From JBIQJD01 sp044507695 (GTDB lineage Bacteria > Bacteroidota > Ignavibacteria > Ignavibacteriales > Ignavibacteriaceae): a DNA stretch of 32,064 nt. Shown here one piece after another: positions 1 through 8,539 of the stretch. Made by a program: the position numbers and the translations under genes. The stretch is from NCBI GenBank assembly GCA_044507695.1, contig JBIQJD010000024.1, forward strand, positions 1-32,064. The letters are read 5' to 3'. The notes under the pieces are model-generated. The model was not told where the DNA came from and searched no databases. It saw nothing but the letters and a program-made list of their open reading frames with translations. Numbering within the stretch: position 1 is the stretch's first letter; every line of letters starts with the position of its first letter.

Positions 1-1
1 T

Positions 2-88
2 TTTGAATCTCTTTTAGAAAGTGTGTATTTCTTTGAAATAAAAAACGAAAAAGACATTAATAATCTCAATAAATCGAGGATAATTTAA
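2..88 (+). CDS. 3' end of an unidentified protein (partial)
   Basis: The second frame is open from the window edge to a TAA at 86-88 and encodes a 28-residue tail that begins FESLLESVYFFEIKN and ends NKSRII. The composition is rich in Lys, Asn and Ile, as in the real genes here, so it is probably the C-terminus of a gene starting outside the window. It is too short to assign to a family, and it could be a chance open frame. Confidence 0.35.
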   Translation, partial: FESLLESVYFFEIKNEKDINNLNKSRII

Positions 89-167
89 CTAACTATTTTA
101 TGACATGAAAATTGATGATAAAAAGAATAAATTATGAATAAACGGCACAAAATTATTTAATCTAAAA

Positions 168-198
168 TTGTTTTTTTTTACACGATGCCATATATTTG
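168..198 (+). promoter_or_regulatory. Bacteroidetes-type promoter for the tRNA cluster
   Basis: TTG at 168-170 is followed after exactly 20 bases by TATATTTG at 191-198, matching the Bacteroidetes primary-sigma pattern (-33 TTG / -7 TAnnTTTG). It lies about 70 bases before tRNA-Pro. The same -7 octamer and spacing occur before the tRNA-Gly gene on the other strand. This is inferred from pattern only. Confidence 0.45.
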
Positions 199-266
199 AA
201 TTCTATTTTTTAAAGCATCTGCACAAATCAAAATCTGATGCTCAGTTCTTAAAGTATTTGAAATTT

Positions 267-342
267 CGGGGCGTAGCGTAGCCCGGTTCATCGCGCCTGC
301 TTTGGGAGCAGGAGGTCGCAGGTTCGAATCCTGCCGCCCCGA
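267..342 (+). tRNA. tRNA-Pro (anticodon TGG)
   Basis: This is a full cloverleaf. The 7-bp acceptor CGGGGCG (267-273) pairs with CGCCCCG (335-341), with A342 as discriminator. The anticodon arm CCTGC-TTTGGGA-GCAGG gives anticodon TGG, and the T-loop has GGTTCGAATCC. CCA is not encoded and must be added by tRNA nucleotidyltransferase. It is the first of four tRNA genes on this strand. Confidence 0.95.
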
Positions 343-439
343 CTAAAAAAAGAAAAAATTATTCTTTGATAATTTGTTTGAAAAAAGGAATATAGAATTC
401 CTTGAATTGAGTTCTTTATTTTTTTGATATTGCTGACCC

Positions 440-513
440 GCGCCCGTAGCTCAATCGGATAGAGCAACAGCCTTCTAAGCTGTAGGTTAGTGGTTCGAGT
501 CCACTCGGGCGTA
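440..513 (+). tRNA. tRNA-Arg (anticodon TCT)
   Basis: The acceptor GCGCCCG (440-446) pairs with CGGGCGT (506-512), with a G:U first pair, and the discriminator is A513. The anticodon arm ACAGC-CTTCTAA-GCTGT gives TCT, which reads AGA codons. The T-arm is GTGGTTCGAGTCCAC. CCA is not encoded. Confidence 0.93.
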
Positions 514-572
514 CTTAATCTTAAGCAGGCTGTTTAGATTATTTTACATAAAACTAATCTATACAAATAAAT

Positions 573-647
573 GGTGAGCGTAGCTCAGGTGGTTAGAGCA
601 CCAGGTTGTGGCCCTGGGGGTCGTGGGTTCAAGTCCCATCGCTCACC
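573..647 (+). tRNA. tRNA-His (anticodon GTG)
   Basis: The acceptor GTGAGCG (574-580) pairs with CGCTCAC (640-646). The extra G at 573 opposite C647 fits the G-1:C73 identity pair of histidine tRNAs, so the gene is drawn from 573. The anticodon loop TTGTGGC gives GTG. CCA is not encoded. Confidence 0.94.
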
Positions 648-702
648 CTTAAAAGAACAATTGTACGAATTGGAAATTATTATTTATTATTTTAACGAAT
701 CC

Positions 703-774
703 GGCCCCATCGTCTAGTGGTTAGGACATCGCCCTTTCACGGCGGTAACAGGGGTTCAAATCCCCTTGGGGTCA
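703..774 (+). tRNA. tRNA-Glu (anticodon TTC)
   Basis: The acceptor GGCCCCA (703-709) pairs with TGGGGTC (767-773), with one G:U pair, and the discriminator is A774. The anticodon loop CTTTCAC gives TTC. It is the last tRNA of the cluster, and a hairpin terminator starts six bases downstream. Confidence 0.93.
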
Positions 775-779
775 CTAAG

Positions 780-810
780 GTCCCGGAAGTTTTCCGGGAC
801 GTTTCATTTT
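780..810 (+). terminator. terminator of the tRNA cluster
   Basis: A perfect 9-bp stem GTCCCGGAA (780-788) / TTCCGGGAC (792-800) with a 3-base loop is followed by GTTTCATTTT. Its position just after tRNA-Glu fits the end of the cluster transcript. Confidence 0.75.
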
Positions 811-1213
811 AAATCTGTTAATATTATAATCTTTTCTGATTAAGTTGAGTTAACATTAGGAGGGGATATCAACGCTTTTCTGGTAAGATGACTTTGATGA
901 AATAATTTAATTTGTTCAGCTGCAGATGAAAATTATCTGCAGAAATTAGCTGCGGCTTTTTTATTTTTAAAGATTATAATCCTATTCTGTAATAAGACCG
1001 GAAACAACCGTTCCGGAAATTTCCCTTCAAAGATTTTACAAAGTTATCATTTAAAATTTACATTCATCAATTCTGAAATTAAATTTAATTTCAACTATGA
1101 TCAAATCTGTAATTCACCTAACAAAAATTATCAGTAGTTTCTTCTAAAATATTATTAGCGGGAACAATTTTTCAGAAAAAAAGAATAAAATAAAAACCTT
1201 TAGCGAGGTACAA
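811..1213. other. intergenic region with one inverted repeat
   Basis: No convincing gene is present. The region contains an 8-bp inverted repeat CTGCAGAT (920-927) / ATCTGCAG (935-942), followed at 955-966 by a T-rich run (GGCTTTTTTATT). This could be a second, weak terminator or a leader structure for the hypothetical gene at 1214. An AGGAGG at 858-863 has no suitably placed start codon. No TAnnTTTG promoter was found. Confidence 0.4.
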
Positions 1214-1927
1214 ATGAATTCATTGAAACTTGAATCATTTTTGTCTTCTGATACTGATTGGGAAAAAAATCAGTATAAAGTTTTAGGTGGAATAAAAAAG
1301 TATCTTAATGCTTTTAATAAGCAAAAGTTATATCCGGCTCTTTCTGAATTAATTGAACTTACCGGAATACTGGAGGATATTCGCAATCATAAAAAACTAA
1401 TGAAAGGGTCTTTCCCGAAACAAATAACTGAATATGATATCAGGAATAAAAAAATTATTTATGAAACAATCGAAAAACTTTCTCCGGATGTTGAATTTCT
1501 TTTTGATTTGATTGATTGGGCTTTGCCGCTTTTAAAGAATGCGATAGAGGAGGGAATTGTTTTATATGAATATGTTGAAAAAAATCTCAGGATAGAAAAT
1601 GTTGGAGTTGTTCCACTCTATAAGAATGAAGGATATTTTCTGATTCCTGATAATACTTCCGAAACAGTTCAGGTGCATAGATTTGAGTGTTCACTTTTTG
1701 AATCGGGCAAAGAACCATTCCGTGCATTAAAAACAAGGTTGATTGATGCTATTGAAAAAGTTATTGTAAATACTCCGGAGACAATAAAACTTGATCTAAT
1801 AAAACGTTTTAAAGATTTACCAAATCCTGCTACATTTTTCTGTGTTACTGATCTTGATTTTCCGTTCACAGAAACTTTATTTCCTGTGGCAAAAAGAAAA
1901 CTAATGGGAAGAGTTGCTGAGGGATGA
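1214..1927 (+). CDS. hypothetical protein, 237 aa
   Basis: The family is not recognised. The ATG follows GAGG at a good distance (1205-1208). There is no signal peptide, membrane segment or known catalytic motif. The N-terminal ~130 residues look alpha-helical and rich in Lys, Glu and Leu (e.g. ALSELIELTGILEDI, FDLIDWALPLLKNAIEEG). The C-terminal part looks more mixed, with strand-like stretches (GYFLIPDN, TFFCVTDLDFPF). This suggests a cytoplasmic soluble protein. The composition matches neighbouring genes. It stands alone: the tRNA cluster lies upstream and a convergent protease operon downstream. It is probably a lineage-specific conserved protein; no function is proposed. Confidence 0.8.
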   Translation: MNSLKLESFLSSDTDWEKNQYKVLGGIKKYLNAFNKQKLYPALSELIELTGILEDIRNHKKLMKGSFPKQITEYDIRNKKIIYETIEKLSPDVEFLFDLIDWALPLLKNAIEEGIVLYEYVEKNLRIENVGVVPLYKNEGYFLIPDNTSETVQVHRFECSLFESGKEPFRALKTRLIDAIEKVIVNTPETIKLDLIKRFKDLPNPATFFCVTDLDFPFTETLFPVAKRKLMGRVAEG

Positions 1928-2139
1928 TCATTTCTAAAATGCCAAAATGGCAATGCTTCGGCTTTAGTAAAGCTAAAATAAATATTTTGAAATTTGTTTG
2001 TTTTAGCACTTTTAAATTCCGGCCGAATAGACCAATAGATGTACAATAGAAGTACAAGATAAGTATAATTATAATTGATTTAATCTAAAATTTGGCATAA
2101 ATGACATATTGACATACATGAACTAAGTACCAAAGGAGA

Positions 2140-2186
2140 TTTAAAGACAAGAAGGCTGTCTCCAGGATTTACTGTGAAGACAGCCT
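2140..2186 (-). terminator. terminator of the protease operon
   Basis: A 9-bp inverted repeat AGGCTGTCT (2153-2161) / AGACAGCCT (2178-2186) lies ten bases past the stop of the reverse-strand tail-specific protease. Read on the reverse strand it is followed by TCTTGTCTTT, a moderately U-rich tail. It also lies between convergent genes, so it may act in both directions. Confidence 0.55.
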
Positions 2187-2195
2187 GAATAAATT

Positions 2196-4274
2196 TTAAC
2201 CCACATCATTAAGAGCGATATAATCAGCAAGAATTCTGGCACTTTCATCAAGTAATGCATCTTTATGTTTTGCCTCTTCGGTAACCGTTTCACCTTTCTC
2301 CAGAAGTTTCAATCCCTGTTTTTTACGTCTCTCATTCTCACGCTGAAATCTTTTTTCTTCTTTTTCTTCCTGTTGTTTTTTTCTTACTTCTTCATTTAAA
2401 GAAACATATTTCTGATTTCTTGATTCTCTGTATTCTTGAATGTCTTCAAGAAGATAATCAAATTCATCGCTTTTATTTCTGCGTACTTCAGATTTCTGTC
2501 TGAGCTGAGGAATAAATTCTTTCAGATTATCAAATGGTGTATATGGTGTTTTTGAAATTTGATCCCACGGTAATGCACTTGGCTCGGCACTTTCACCATA
2601 CTCTTCAGGATCATACATAGAAGGGAATTCAATATCAGGCACAACACCAAGATGCTGTGTACTTCCGCCGGTAATACGATAATACTTTGCGATAGTTAAT
2701 TTTACCTGTCCGTATTTTTCATCAGCATTTGCCATAAGCCTGTTTAAATCAACAAGATTTTGTACGGTGCCTTTGCCGTAAGTTTGAGAGCCGAGAATTA
2801 ATCCCCTTCCGTAATCCTGAATTGCACCGGCAAAAATTTCAGAAGCAGAAGCGCTGAACCTGTTAACAAGTACTGCAAGCGGGCCGTCATAAACAATTGC
2901 CGGGTCAGGATCATCGCCAACATCAATGCTTCCATCAGCATTTTTTACCTGAACAACCGGACCGTCTTCGATAAATAATCCTGTTAATTGAATAGCCTCA
3001 TTAAGCGAACCGCCGCCGTTATTTCGTAAATCGATAACAATTCCATCAACATTTTCTAATCTTAACGAATCAAGAAGAATCCGTACATCGCGCGTTGTGC
3101 TCTTATAATTTTTATCTCCTTTTTGCATTGCTTCAAAATCACTGTAAAAAGCCGGAATAGTAATAACACCAATTTTAAATGGCTTGCCATCGTTCATTAT
3201 TTCTATCACTTCTTTTTTAGCTGATTGTTCTTCAAGCGTTACTTTATCTCTTATTAAAGTTATTACTTTTGGCACAGCATTCGCTCCGTCTTTTGCTGAT
3301 TGAACCTGAAGCCTTACCTTTGTTCCTTTTGGTCCGCGTATAAGCTGAACAACATCTGTAAGCCGCCAGCCAACTACATCAACCATTTCACCATCATCAT
3401 CCTGAGCAACACCGGTAATTTTATCATCTTTGTGAAGAAGTCCGCTTTTGTATGCGGGTCCGCCAACAATTATTTCAGCAATTTTTGTGAATTCATCTTC
3501 ACTCTTTAACTGCGCACCAATTCCTTCAAGAGATCTTGCCATATCAATCTTAAAGTTCTCAGTTGTAATCGGAGACATATAATTTGTGTGCGGGTCAATA
3601 GCTTCTGAATAGGAATTCATAAACAATTGAAAAACATCTTCACCTTTATACTGAAGTATATTCTTTGTGAAATTATCATAACGTTTTTTCAATGTTTTGG
3701 AAATATCTTCCCATTCTTTTCCGGCAAGCTTAAGATTTAGTGCATCATTCTTAACACGTTTCTTCCAGATATCATCAAGTTCTTCCTTTGTTTTTGCCCA
3801 TTCAGCTTTTGATCTGTCTAACTGAACCGAATCATTTTCAGTATAATCAAATGCATGTTTCAGAACTTCATCTACATATTCAACTCTTTCTTTTACACGA
3901 TTTCTGAAAACATTAAATATTTTGAATATAGGTTCGAGGTTTCCATCAACTATAAAATCATCAATCTGATTCTTATATTGATTAAATCCATCTATATCTG
4001 ATTGGAGGAAGTAACTCCTGTTATAATCAAGCGCTTTGATGTACCTGTTAAAAATATCTGCTGAAAGAGAATCATTTAAATTAGATTTTTTGTAATGATA
4101 TCTGGAAAGAATTGTGGTAACGAGTTTTTCAATATTGGAATGATAGTCCTCGGGTTCTACATATTTCAGTGTATCTCCGCCTAAATCATAAGGCTCTGAT
4201 TTCTGATTACCGGAATAAGCAATAAATATATTAGCTGCGGCAAATAATAAAACTATGAACACAATTTTTTTCAT
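2196..4274 (-). CDS. prc: exported tail-specific (C-terminal processing) protease, Prc/CtpA family S41A
   Basis: This is a periplasmic serine protease that degrades or trims proteins from exposed C-termini. The start at 4274 gives 692 residues beginning MKKIVFIVLLFAAANIFIA, a good signal peptide. An upstream ATG at 4322 in the same frame would add 16 residues before it and has no ribosome site. Order of parts: signal, helical N-terminal region, PDZ domain (~residues 240-325, with 'EGIGAQL' and 'GGPAYKSGL'), S41 protease core, and a long charged C-terminal region. The catalytic Ser476 lies in 'RFSASASEI', Asp487 in 'QDYGRG' and Lys501 in 'TYGKGTVQ'. The 25-residue Ser-Lys and 11-residue Ser-Asp spacings equal those of E. 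coli Prc (S430/D441/K455). It is the third gene of a reverse operon after two M16 subunits, suggesting shared envelope protein quality control. Confidence 0.93.
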   Translation of the reverse strand: MKKIVFIVLLFAAANIFIAYSGNQKSEPYDLGGDTLKYVEPEDYHSNIEKLVTTILSRYHYKKSNLNDSLSADIFNRYIKALDYNRSYFLQSDIDGFNQYKNQIDDFIVDGNLEPIFKIFNVFRNRVKERVEYVDEVLKHAFDYTENDSVQLDRSKAEWAKTKEELDDIWKKRVKNDALNLKLAGKEWEDISKTLKKRYDNFTKNILQYKGEDVFQLFMNSYSEAIDPHTNYMSPITTENFKIDMARSLEGIGAQLKSEDEFTKIAEIIVGGPAYKSGLLHKDDKITGVAQDDDGEMVDVVGWRLTDVVQLIRGPKGTKVRLQVQSAKDGANAVPKVITLIRDKVTLEEQSAKKEVIEIMNDGKPFKIGVITIPAFYSDFEAMQKGDKNYKSTTRDVRILLDSLRLENVDGIVIDLRNNGGGSLNEAIQLTGLFIEDGPVVQVKNADGSIDVGDDPDPAIVYDGPLAVLVNRFSASASEIFAGAIQDYGRGLILGSQTYGKGTVQNLVDLNRLMANADEKYGQVKLTIAKYYRITGGSTQHLGVVPDIEFPSMYDPEEYGESAEPSALPWDQISKTPYTPFDNLKEFIPQLRQKSEVRRNKSDEFDYLLEDIQEYRESRNQKYVSLNEEVRKKQQEEKEEKRFQRENERRKKQGLKLLEKGETVTEEAKHKDALLDESARILADYIALNDVG

Positions 4275-4375
4275 GGAGATTCCCGAACTGTTATAAAATA
4301 TTTTTTTGAGTTGATCTATCATACCATTTTAGAAATTACTTAGTTCCTTAAAGAATAATCAATCTTGTGGGAACA

Positions 4376-5908
4376 TCATTTAAACGTATCTTCAGATTTT
4401 ACAATTTTTACAGATTTTACATTCAACTTGAAATTTGCAGTTTCATCGTCTTCTTTCAGAACTTCCTCAGGTAATCCTGCTTTTACAAGGTTGGAATAAC
4501 TCATCGGAGATTCCAGGTTTTCGGAAAGACTTTTGGCAAGTTCTTCTGCTTCGGATGTTTCTGTAACAATTGTAATAAACATATTGTCAGTCTGCAAGTG
4601 ATTTTTAATTGCATTATTAACATCATCAACAGTTAAACCTGCTAATAGTTTATCAAGTTCTTTAATGTAATCCTCACGCCCGTAATATTTTGAATCCATC
4701 AGATAGCCAAGCTGTTCATCAGGACTTTTGATATAAAGCTTAATATAACTACGCAGGAAGGTTCTGGTTGCTTCAAAATCTTCCTGGGAAAGTCCGTTCT
4801 TAACTATTTTATCAAGTTCGCGGATTGCCATGCGCAATGCAAAATGAGCATGTCCTAATTTTATATCATTAAGTTCTTCATATTGCATACGTAATTGTTT
4901 TGCAATTTGAACAGGGCGTATCCACAAAGCAAAATAGTTTGAATGGCGCGGAACCCCTGATGGAGGAAGCATATTTCCGCCGCCGTTTTGATACCATTCA
5001 ATGTATGAATAATCACCATAGTTCATTGAACGAGTTTCTCTAATCTGCTGGTACAATCTGCCATAAGATTTTCTGTGTTCACCCAGGTAAGAATTAGCAA
5101 CCATTAATGCAGCAAACTCATCATCAGCACGTGTGATGTTTATCGGAAATCCTGTAAAGACAGCAGAACCAAATGCATTATCTTTTGCAATCAGTTCAAC
5201 ATGAATTCCATCAGGCATTTTGATTTGAGGCGGAGAAGGAAGTTCGGGATTTTCATCCGATAATTTATTTAAATCTGATTTTAAGCGATCAAGAAATGCC
5301 TGTGTGTAATTGCCGGCAATGCCAATCATAAGATTATTCTTTGTAAAGAATTTCTTATAATGATTTTTAACATCATCCAATGTAATTGTTCTTACTGATT
5401 CTGATTTTCCCTGCACCATGTGCTGATATCGTGTTTCTCTGAACATAAAATCTTCCAGAGCTTTTTTACTGTACTCTTCATCGGAGGATGCACGAATTAC
5501 CTGATCAACATAATTCTGCTGATTTGATTTTACACGTTCAAAATCTTTTTCGTTAAAGGAAGGATTTGTAATCAGCCCGGTGATGATCGGATAAAAATCA
5601 TTCAGCCAGTCTTTGTGAACTTCAAAATGGAAGAATGATACTTCCTTATCAACCTGTGAATAATATGATGCAGCCATCGGATAAATTTTTTCCTGGATAT
5701 CTGCATAAGAAAGCTCACCTGTTCCGCCCTGTGTAATCAGATTTGCGGCGGTGTATGTTAATCCTTCTTTACCCGCAGGATCAGAAATGGATCCGTTGTT
5801 AAACATTAACCTTATAATTATTTTATTTGATTCCGGAAGTTTTAGTTCAACAACTTCCTGTGCAAATGAAACAGCCATATAAATTAAAGTTAAAATTAAT
5901 ATTTTCAT
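4376..5908 (-). CDS. exported M16 peptidase-family subunit lacking the zinc motif
   Basis: This is the non-catalytic half of a two-subunit M16 metallopeptidase. It begins with a signal peptide (MKILILTLIYMAVSFAQ) and has two M16 halves. Where active members have HxxEH after 'GxxxxxGL', this protein has 'GLTYTAANL' (Y-T-A-A-N), so it cannot bind zinc in the normal way. The substrate-side Arg/Tyr motif of the C-terminal half is kept in 'LYQQIRETRSMNYG'. The gene starts 10 bases after the stop of the catalytic partner, behind GGAGT, so the two are surely co-transcribed and probably form a heterodimer, as in mitochondrial processing peptidase and known bacterial M16B pairs. The substrate is unknown; exported peptides are likely. 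Confidence 0.9.
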   Translation of the reverse strand: MKILILTLIYMAVSFAQEVVELKLPESNKIIIRLMFNNGSISDPAGKEGLTYTAANLITQGGTGELSYADIQEKIYPMAASYYSQVDKEVSFFHFEVHKDWLNDFYPIITGLITNPSFNEKDFERVKSNQQNYVDQVIRASSDEEYSKKALEDFMFRETRYQHMVQGKSESVRTITLDDVKNHYKKFFTKNNLMIGIAGNYTQAFLDRLKSDLNKLSDENPELPSPPQIKMPDGIHVELIAKDNAFGSAVFTGFPINITRADDEFAALMVANSYLGEHRKSYGRLYQQIRETRSMNYGDYSYIEWYQNGGGNMLPPSGVPRHSNYFALWIRPVQIAKQLRMQYEELNDIKLGHAHFALRMAIRELDKIVKNGLSQEDFEATRTFLRSYIKLYIKSPDEQLGYLMDSKYYGREDYIKELDKLLAGLTVDDVNNAIKNHLQTDNMFITIVTETSEAEELAKSLSENLESPMSYSNLVKAGLPEEVLKEDDETANFKLNVKSVKIVKSEDTFK

Positions 5909-5918
5909 TTTTTACTCC

Positions 5919-7268
5919 TTAATCAGTGCTTTTGTTTAAATCAACAGTAGGGGAGATTGTAGCTGTTGTAAGATGTTCCGGTACGAAATATTTTTTAGCA
6001 GCATTTATTACATCTTCAACAGTTACTTTATCATACAAAGCATACAACCTGTTTAAGGATTCAGGATCACCTGTTAAATAAATATAATGAGCGATAGAAT
6101 TTGCGATTGCATCAGGATCATCAATGCCCATTGCAAAACTGTACTTGAGATTAGATTTTGTATCCTGAAGAACTTTAAGATCAACTCCATTCTTCTTCAC
6201 ATTTTCAACCGCTTTTATAATTTCCTCTTTAACGTAAGGAATATCTTCTTCTTTATACAAAGAAGCTTGTATTGTGATTAAATAAGGATCGCGTGCATCT
6301 GTAGCTCCGCCGCCGATAAACCTTGCCTTCTGTTCCTCGATTACAAGTTTCTTAAACAATTCAGAATTTTGAGAAAATAAAATGGTATTTAAAACATCAA
6401 GAGCCGGCATATCCATCTTTTCATCACTAAAAGCAGGGCCTTTAAAATTCAGGCTGAGAAAAGGAGGAATGCTTCCGTTCTGAAGATGGAAAAATCTTTC
6501 ACCTTTTTGTTCAGGTTCAACAGGAATTTCCGGATCATAATTTCCTCTTTCCCAGCTGCCAAAATATTTTTCAGCAAGCCTGTTTACTTCTTCATGTTTA
6601 ACATCGCCAACAACAACAATGGTTGAGTATTCCGGTCTGTAAAAACGATCAAAGAATTTTTTTGAATATTTAAATTGATTTGGCATATCGACTATATCTT
6701 CAAAAAATCCCATTGTTGTATGTTTATAGGTATGTTTATCAAATGCGGTATTCAAAGTTGATTCATACAACTGCTGATAAGGAGAGGCGTAATTTTTTGT
6801 GTATTCACCTTTAACTGCGCCGGCTTCTGTTTTGAAATCGTGTTCCGAGTAGTTTAAATTCATAAACCTGTCAGCTTCAATTTCAAACATTGTTTCAAGG
6901 CGTTCAGCATTTCCTGTCATGTGATAAATCGTTCTATCAAGTGAAGTGTTTGCATTTGCACCTGCACCAATTTCCTTCAGAACTTCGTTGTATTTTTCAC
7001 GGGGATATTTATCCGTACCGCGGAACATCATATGCTCAAAGAAATGAGCGAATCCCGTTACACCCGGTTCAACTTCATTTCTTGAACCAACTCTGACTAC
7101 AATATAAAAAGCAGCCAAACCCGGGCTATCATATTCAACTGTTACAACATTCAACCCGTTAGGCAGTTGATGCTGATAAATAGGATATGGCAGAATCTTT
7201 TCTGTCTGGGCAAATACTATTGCCGTAAAGACAAGAAAGAGCGGAAGTAAATAAAATAAGTGTTTCAC
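5919..7268 (-). CDS. exported zinc M16 peptidase, catalytic subunit
   Basis: The start is GTG at 7268-7266, behind AAGGAGTGATTA. The 449-residue protein has a signal peptide (MKHLFYLLPLFLVFTAIVFA, then Gln). The inverted zinc motif HxxEH is present as His75-Phe-Phe-Glu78-His79, and Glu155 ('VKGEY') is at the right distance for the third zinc ligand. In the second half the Arg/Tyr motif found in single-chain M16 enzymes is degraded ('LVIEEQKARFIGGG'), while the downstream partner keeps it, so the two chains seem to share the active site. It is the first gene of the three-protease operon ending at 2196. The function is degradation or maturation of peptides in the periplasm, inferred from the family and signal peptide. 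Confidence 0.93.
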   Translation of the reverse strand: MKHLFYLLPLFLVFTAIVFAQTEKILPYPIYQHQLPNGLNVVTVEYDSPGLAAFYIVVRVGSRNEVEPGVTGFAHFFEHMMFRGTDKYPREKYNEVLKEIGAGANANTSLDRTIYHMTGNAERLETMFEIEADRFMNLNYSEHDFKTEAGAVKGEYTKNYASPYQQLYESTLNTAFDKHTYKHTTMGFFEDIVDMPNQFKYSKKFFDRFYRPEYSTIVVVGDVKHEEVNRLAEKYFGSWERGNYDPEIPVEPEQKGERFFHLQNGSIPPFLSLNFKGPAFSDEKMDMPALDVLNTILFSQNSELFKKLVIEEQKARFIGGGATDARDPYLITIQASLYKEEDIPYVKEEIIKAVENVKKNGVDLKVLQDTKSNLKYSFAMGIDDPDAIANSIAHYIYLTGDPESLNRLYALYDKVTVEDVINAAKKYFVPEHLTTATISPTVDLNKSTD

Positions 7269-7602
7269 TAATCACTCCTTTTTTTAACCTTAATTCTTAA
7301 AGATAAATAATGTTAATGAAAATTGAGCATAAAATAATTTAATTCAGATTGGTTTTGCAAGGTAAATAGTATAAGTGGCATAATAATTATTTGCTAAATG
7401 TGAAGTCCCGGCATAGAAAATTTGTTCAATTGTGATAATGGTTGTGAGTAAATTTGCAATTATTGCATATTAAAAATTTACAGGCTACATTGATTATAAA
7501 TTAATCAGTGTTATCTCATCTAAAAATTTTACCTAAAAGAATAACGAAAATATAATTCAGTATTTGCAAAAATTTTTCAACAATATTTATTAAGGATTTA
7601 TA
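7269..7602. other. divergent intergenic region between protease operon and response regulator
   Basis: No gene is seen. It must hold promoters for both directions. A TAAATTTG at 7449-7456 fits the -7 consensus for the forward response regulator, but the nearest TTG triplets are 16 and 24 bases away rather than 20. No good -7 box for the reverse operon was found. The sequence is otherwise AT-rich without strong hairpins. Confidence 0.3.
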
Positions 7603-7980
7603 ATGAAGAAAAGAATTCTTGTTGCTGAAGATGAAAGTGTAATTGCACTGGATATTAAACGCATTCTTGAGAAGGAAGGATTTGAGATAACATCTGTTAC
7701 AAAATCTGCTTTGGATGTTATTGAACATGCTGATAAGACTAAACCTGATGTTATATTAATGGATATTATGCTTGGCGGTGCGCTTGACGGAATTGAAGCT
7801 GCAAAAATCATCACTTACAAACATCATATTCCAATAATTTTTGTTACAGCTCTGCGAGATGAAAAAACAATTAAACGGATGAAACTTCCCGTAGTAACAA
7901 GATATGTTACAAAGCCGTACCGTGATGAGGATTTGATAGGTGTAATAAATGGAGTTTTGGAATCTGTTTCGGCAAATTAA
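7603..7980 (+). CDS. single-domain response regulator (CheY-like receiver)
   Basis: This 125-residue protein is only a receiver domain. Acidic residues Glu9-Asp10, phosphoacceptor Asp54 ('VILMDIML'), Thr82 ('FVTAL') and Lys104 ('VTKPY') are all present, so it should be phosphorylated and switch in the usual way. There is no output domain, so it acts by protein contact or as a phosphorelay intermediate. A histidine kinase with a HisKA_2 domain starts 559 bases downstream on the same strand and is the obvious candidate partner, though the long gap means it need not share a transcript. Confidence 0.93.
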   Translation: MKKRILVAEDESVIALDIKRILEKEGFEITSVTKSALDVIEHADKTKPDVILMDIMLGGALDGIEAAKIITYKHHIPIIFVTALRDEKTIKRMKLPVVTRYVTKPYRDEDLIGVINGVLESVSAN

Positions 7981-8539
7981 ATTCAGTAAAATATTTACTT
8001 AAGATTATCTGCATTCAAAAAAGTATTACTTTTTGATTTGAGGAATATTTTTTATTAATCATATCCAGCTGCAAATTTGAGTGTTAGTTAGAACACCAAA
8101 AATTTATGCTGTGCATTTCTCATGTTATCGCTGTCATTCCTACTCATCTTTTACATTAATAAGTTTTCTTTAGTAAAAAAATCTATATGTAAAGGCTATA
8201 GCCATTAACATTTTTTTTTGTACATAAACGATTTGAGCTTCAAATAAATAATAACCAGTTTGCTTGCTATTTCGATATTAAATCAGGAATTTAAAAATTA
8301 TATATGATTTAGATGGTAAAAGAAATTGCCACATTTACCGTAAGTACATATGGATAAATAATAACATAAAATAATTAAGCACATTGGTTTAATTTTATTC
8401 AGAATTCATAAATACTTTAAGCATTTTTTTGAGTTTTATATGGCGAGAACTCGAAAGATAAAAAACTAAAAAGCTTCCTGACTATTTAATAATTATTGCG
8501 AGTTAATTTGTTAGTGTTAATTACAAGATCAGATTGTGT
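7981..8539. other. long AT-rich gap before the histidine kinase
   Basis: There are 559 bases with no supported gene. There is a weak 6-bp inverted repeat (GGTAAA at 8314-8319 / TTTACC) and a near-consensus -7 box TTAATTTG at 8503-8510 without a -33 TTG at 20 bases. The longest ATG frame seen by eye near the kinase is nine codons (8440-8469). A small RNA or long leader cannot be excluded. Confidence 0.3.

Noticed and set aside
858..905. AGGAGG followed by a five-codon frame (Met-Thr-Leu-Met-Lys-stop) before an inverted repeat, resembling an attenuator leader
   Set aside because: The AGGAGG is 24 bases from the ATG, too far for initiation, and the peptide has no run of a regulatory amino acid.
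1940..1974. Two 5-6 bp hairpins (TGCCA/TGGCA and GCTTT/AAAGC) after the first hypothetical gene
   Set aside because: The stems are short and no U-tract follows on the forward strand; not enough for a terminator call.
1669..2057. Two reverse-strand open frames overlapping the end of the first hypothetical gene
   Set aside because: They are shadows of the forward gene and of AT-rich intergenic DNA, with no ribosome site and no protein-like features.
4275..4322. N-terminal extension of the tail-specific protease from ATG 4322
   Set aside because: It places 16 residues before an excellent signal peptide and has no ribosome site; ATG 4274 is preferred.
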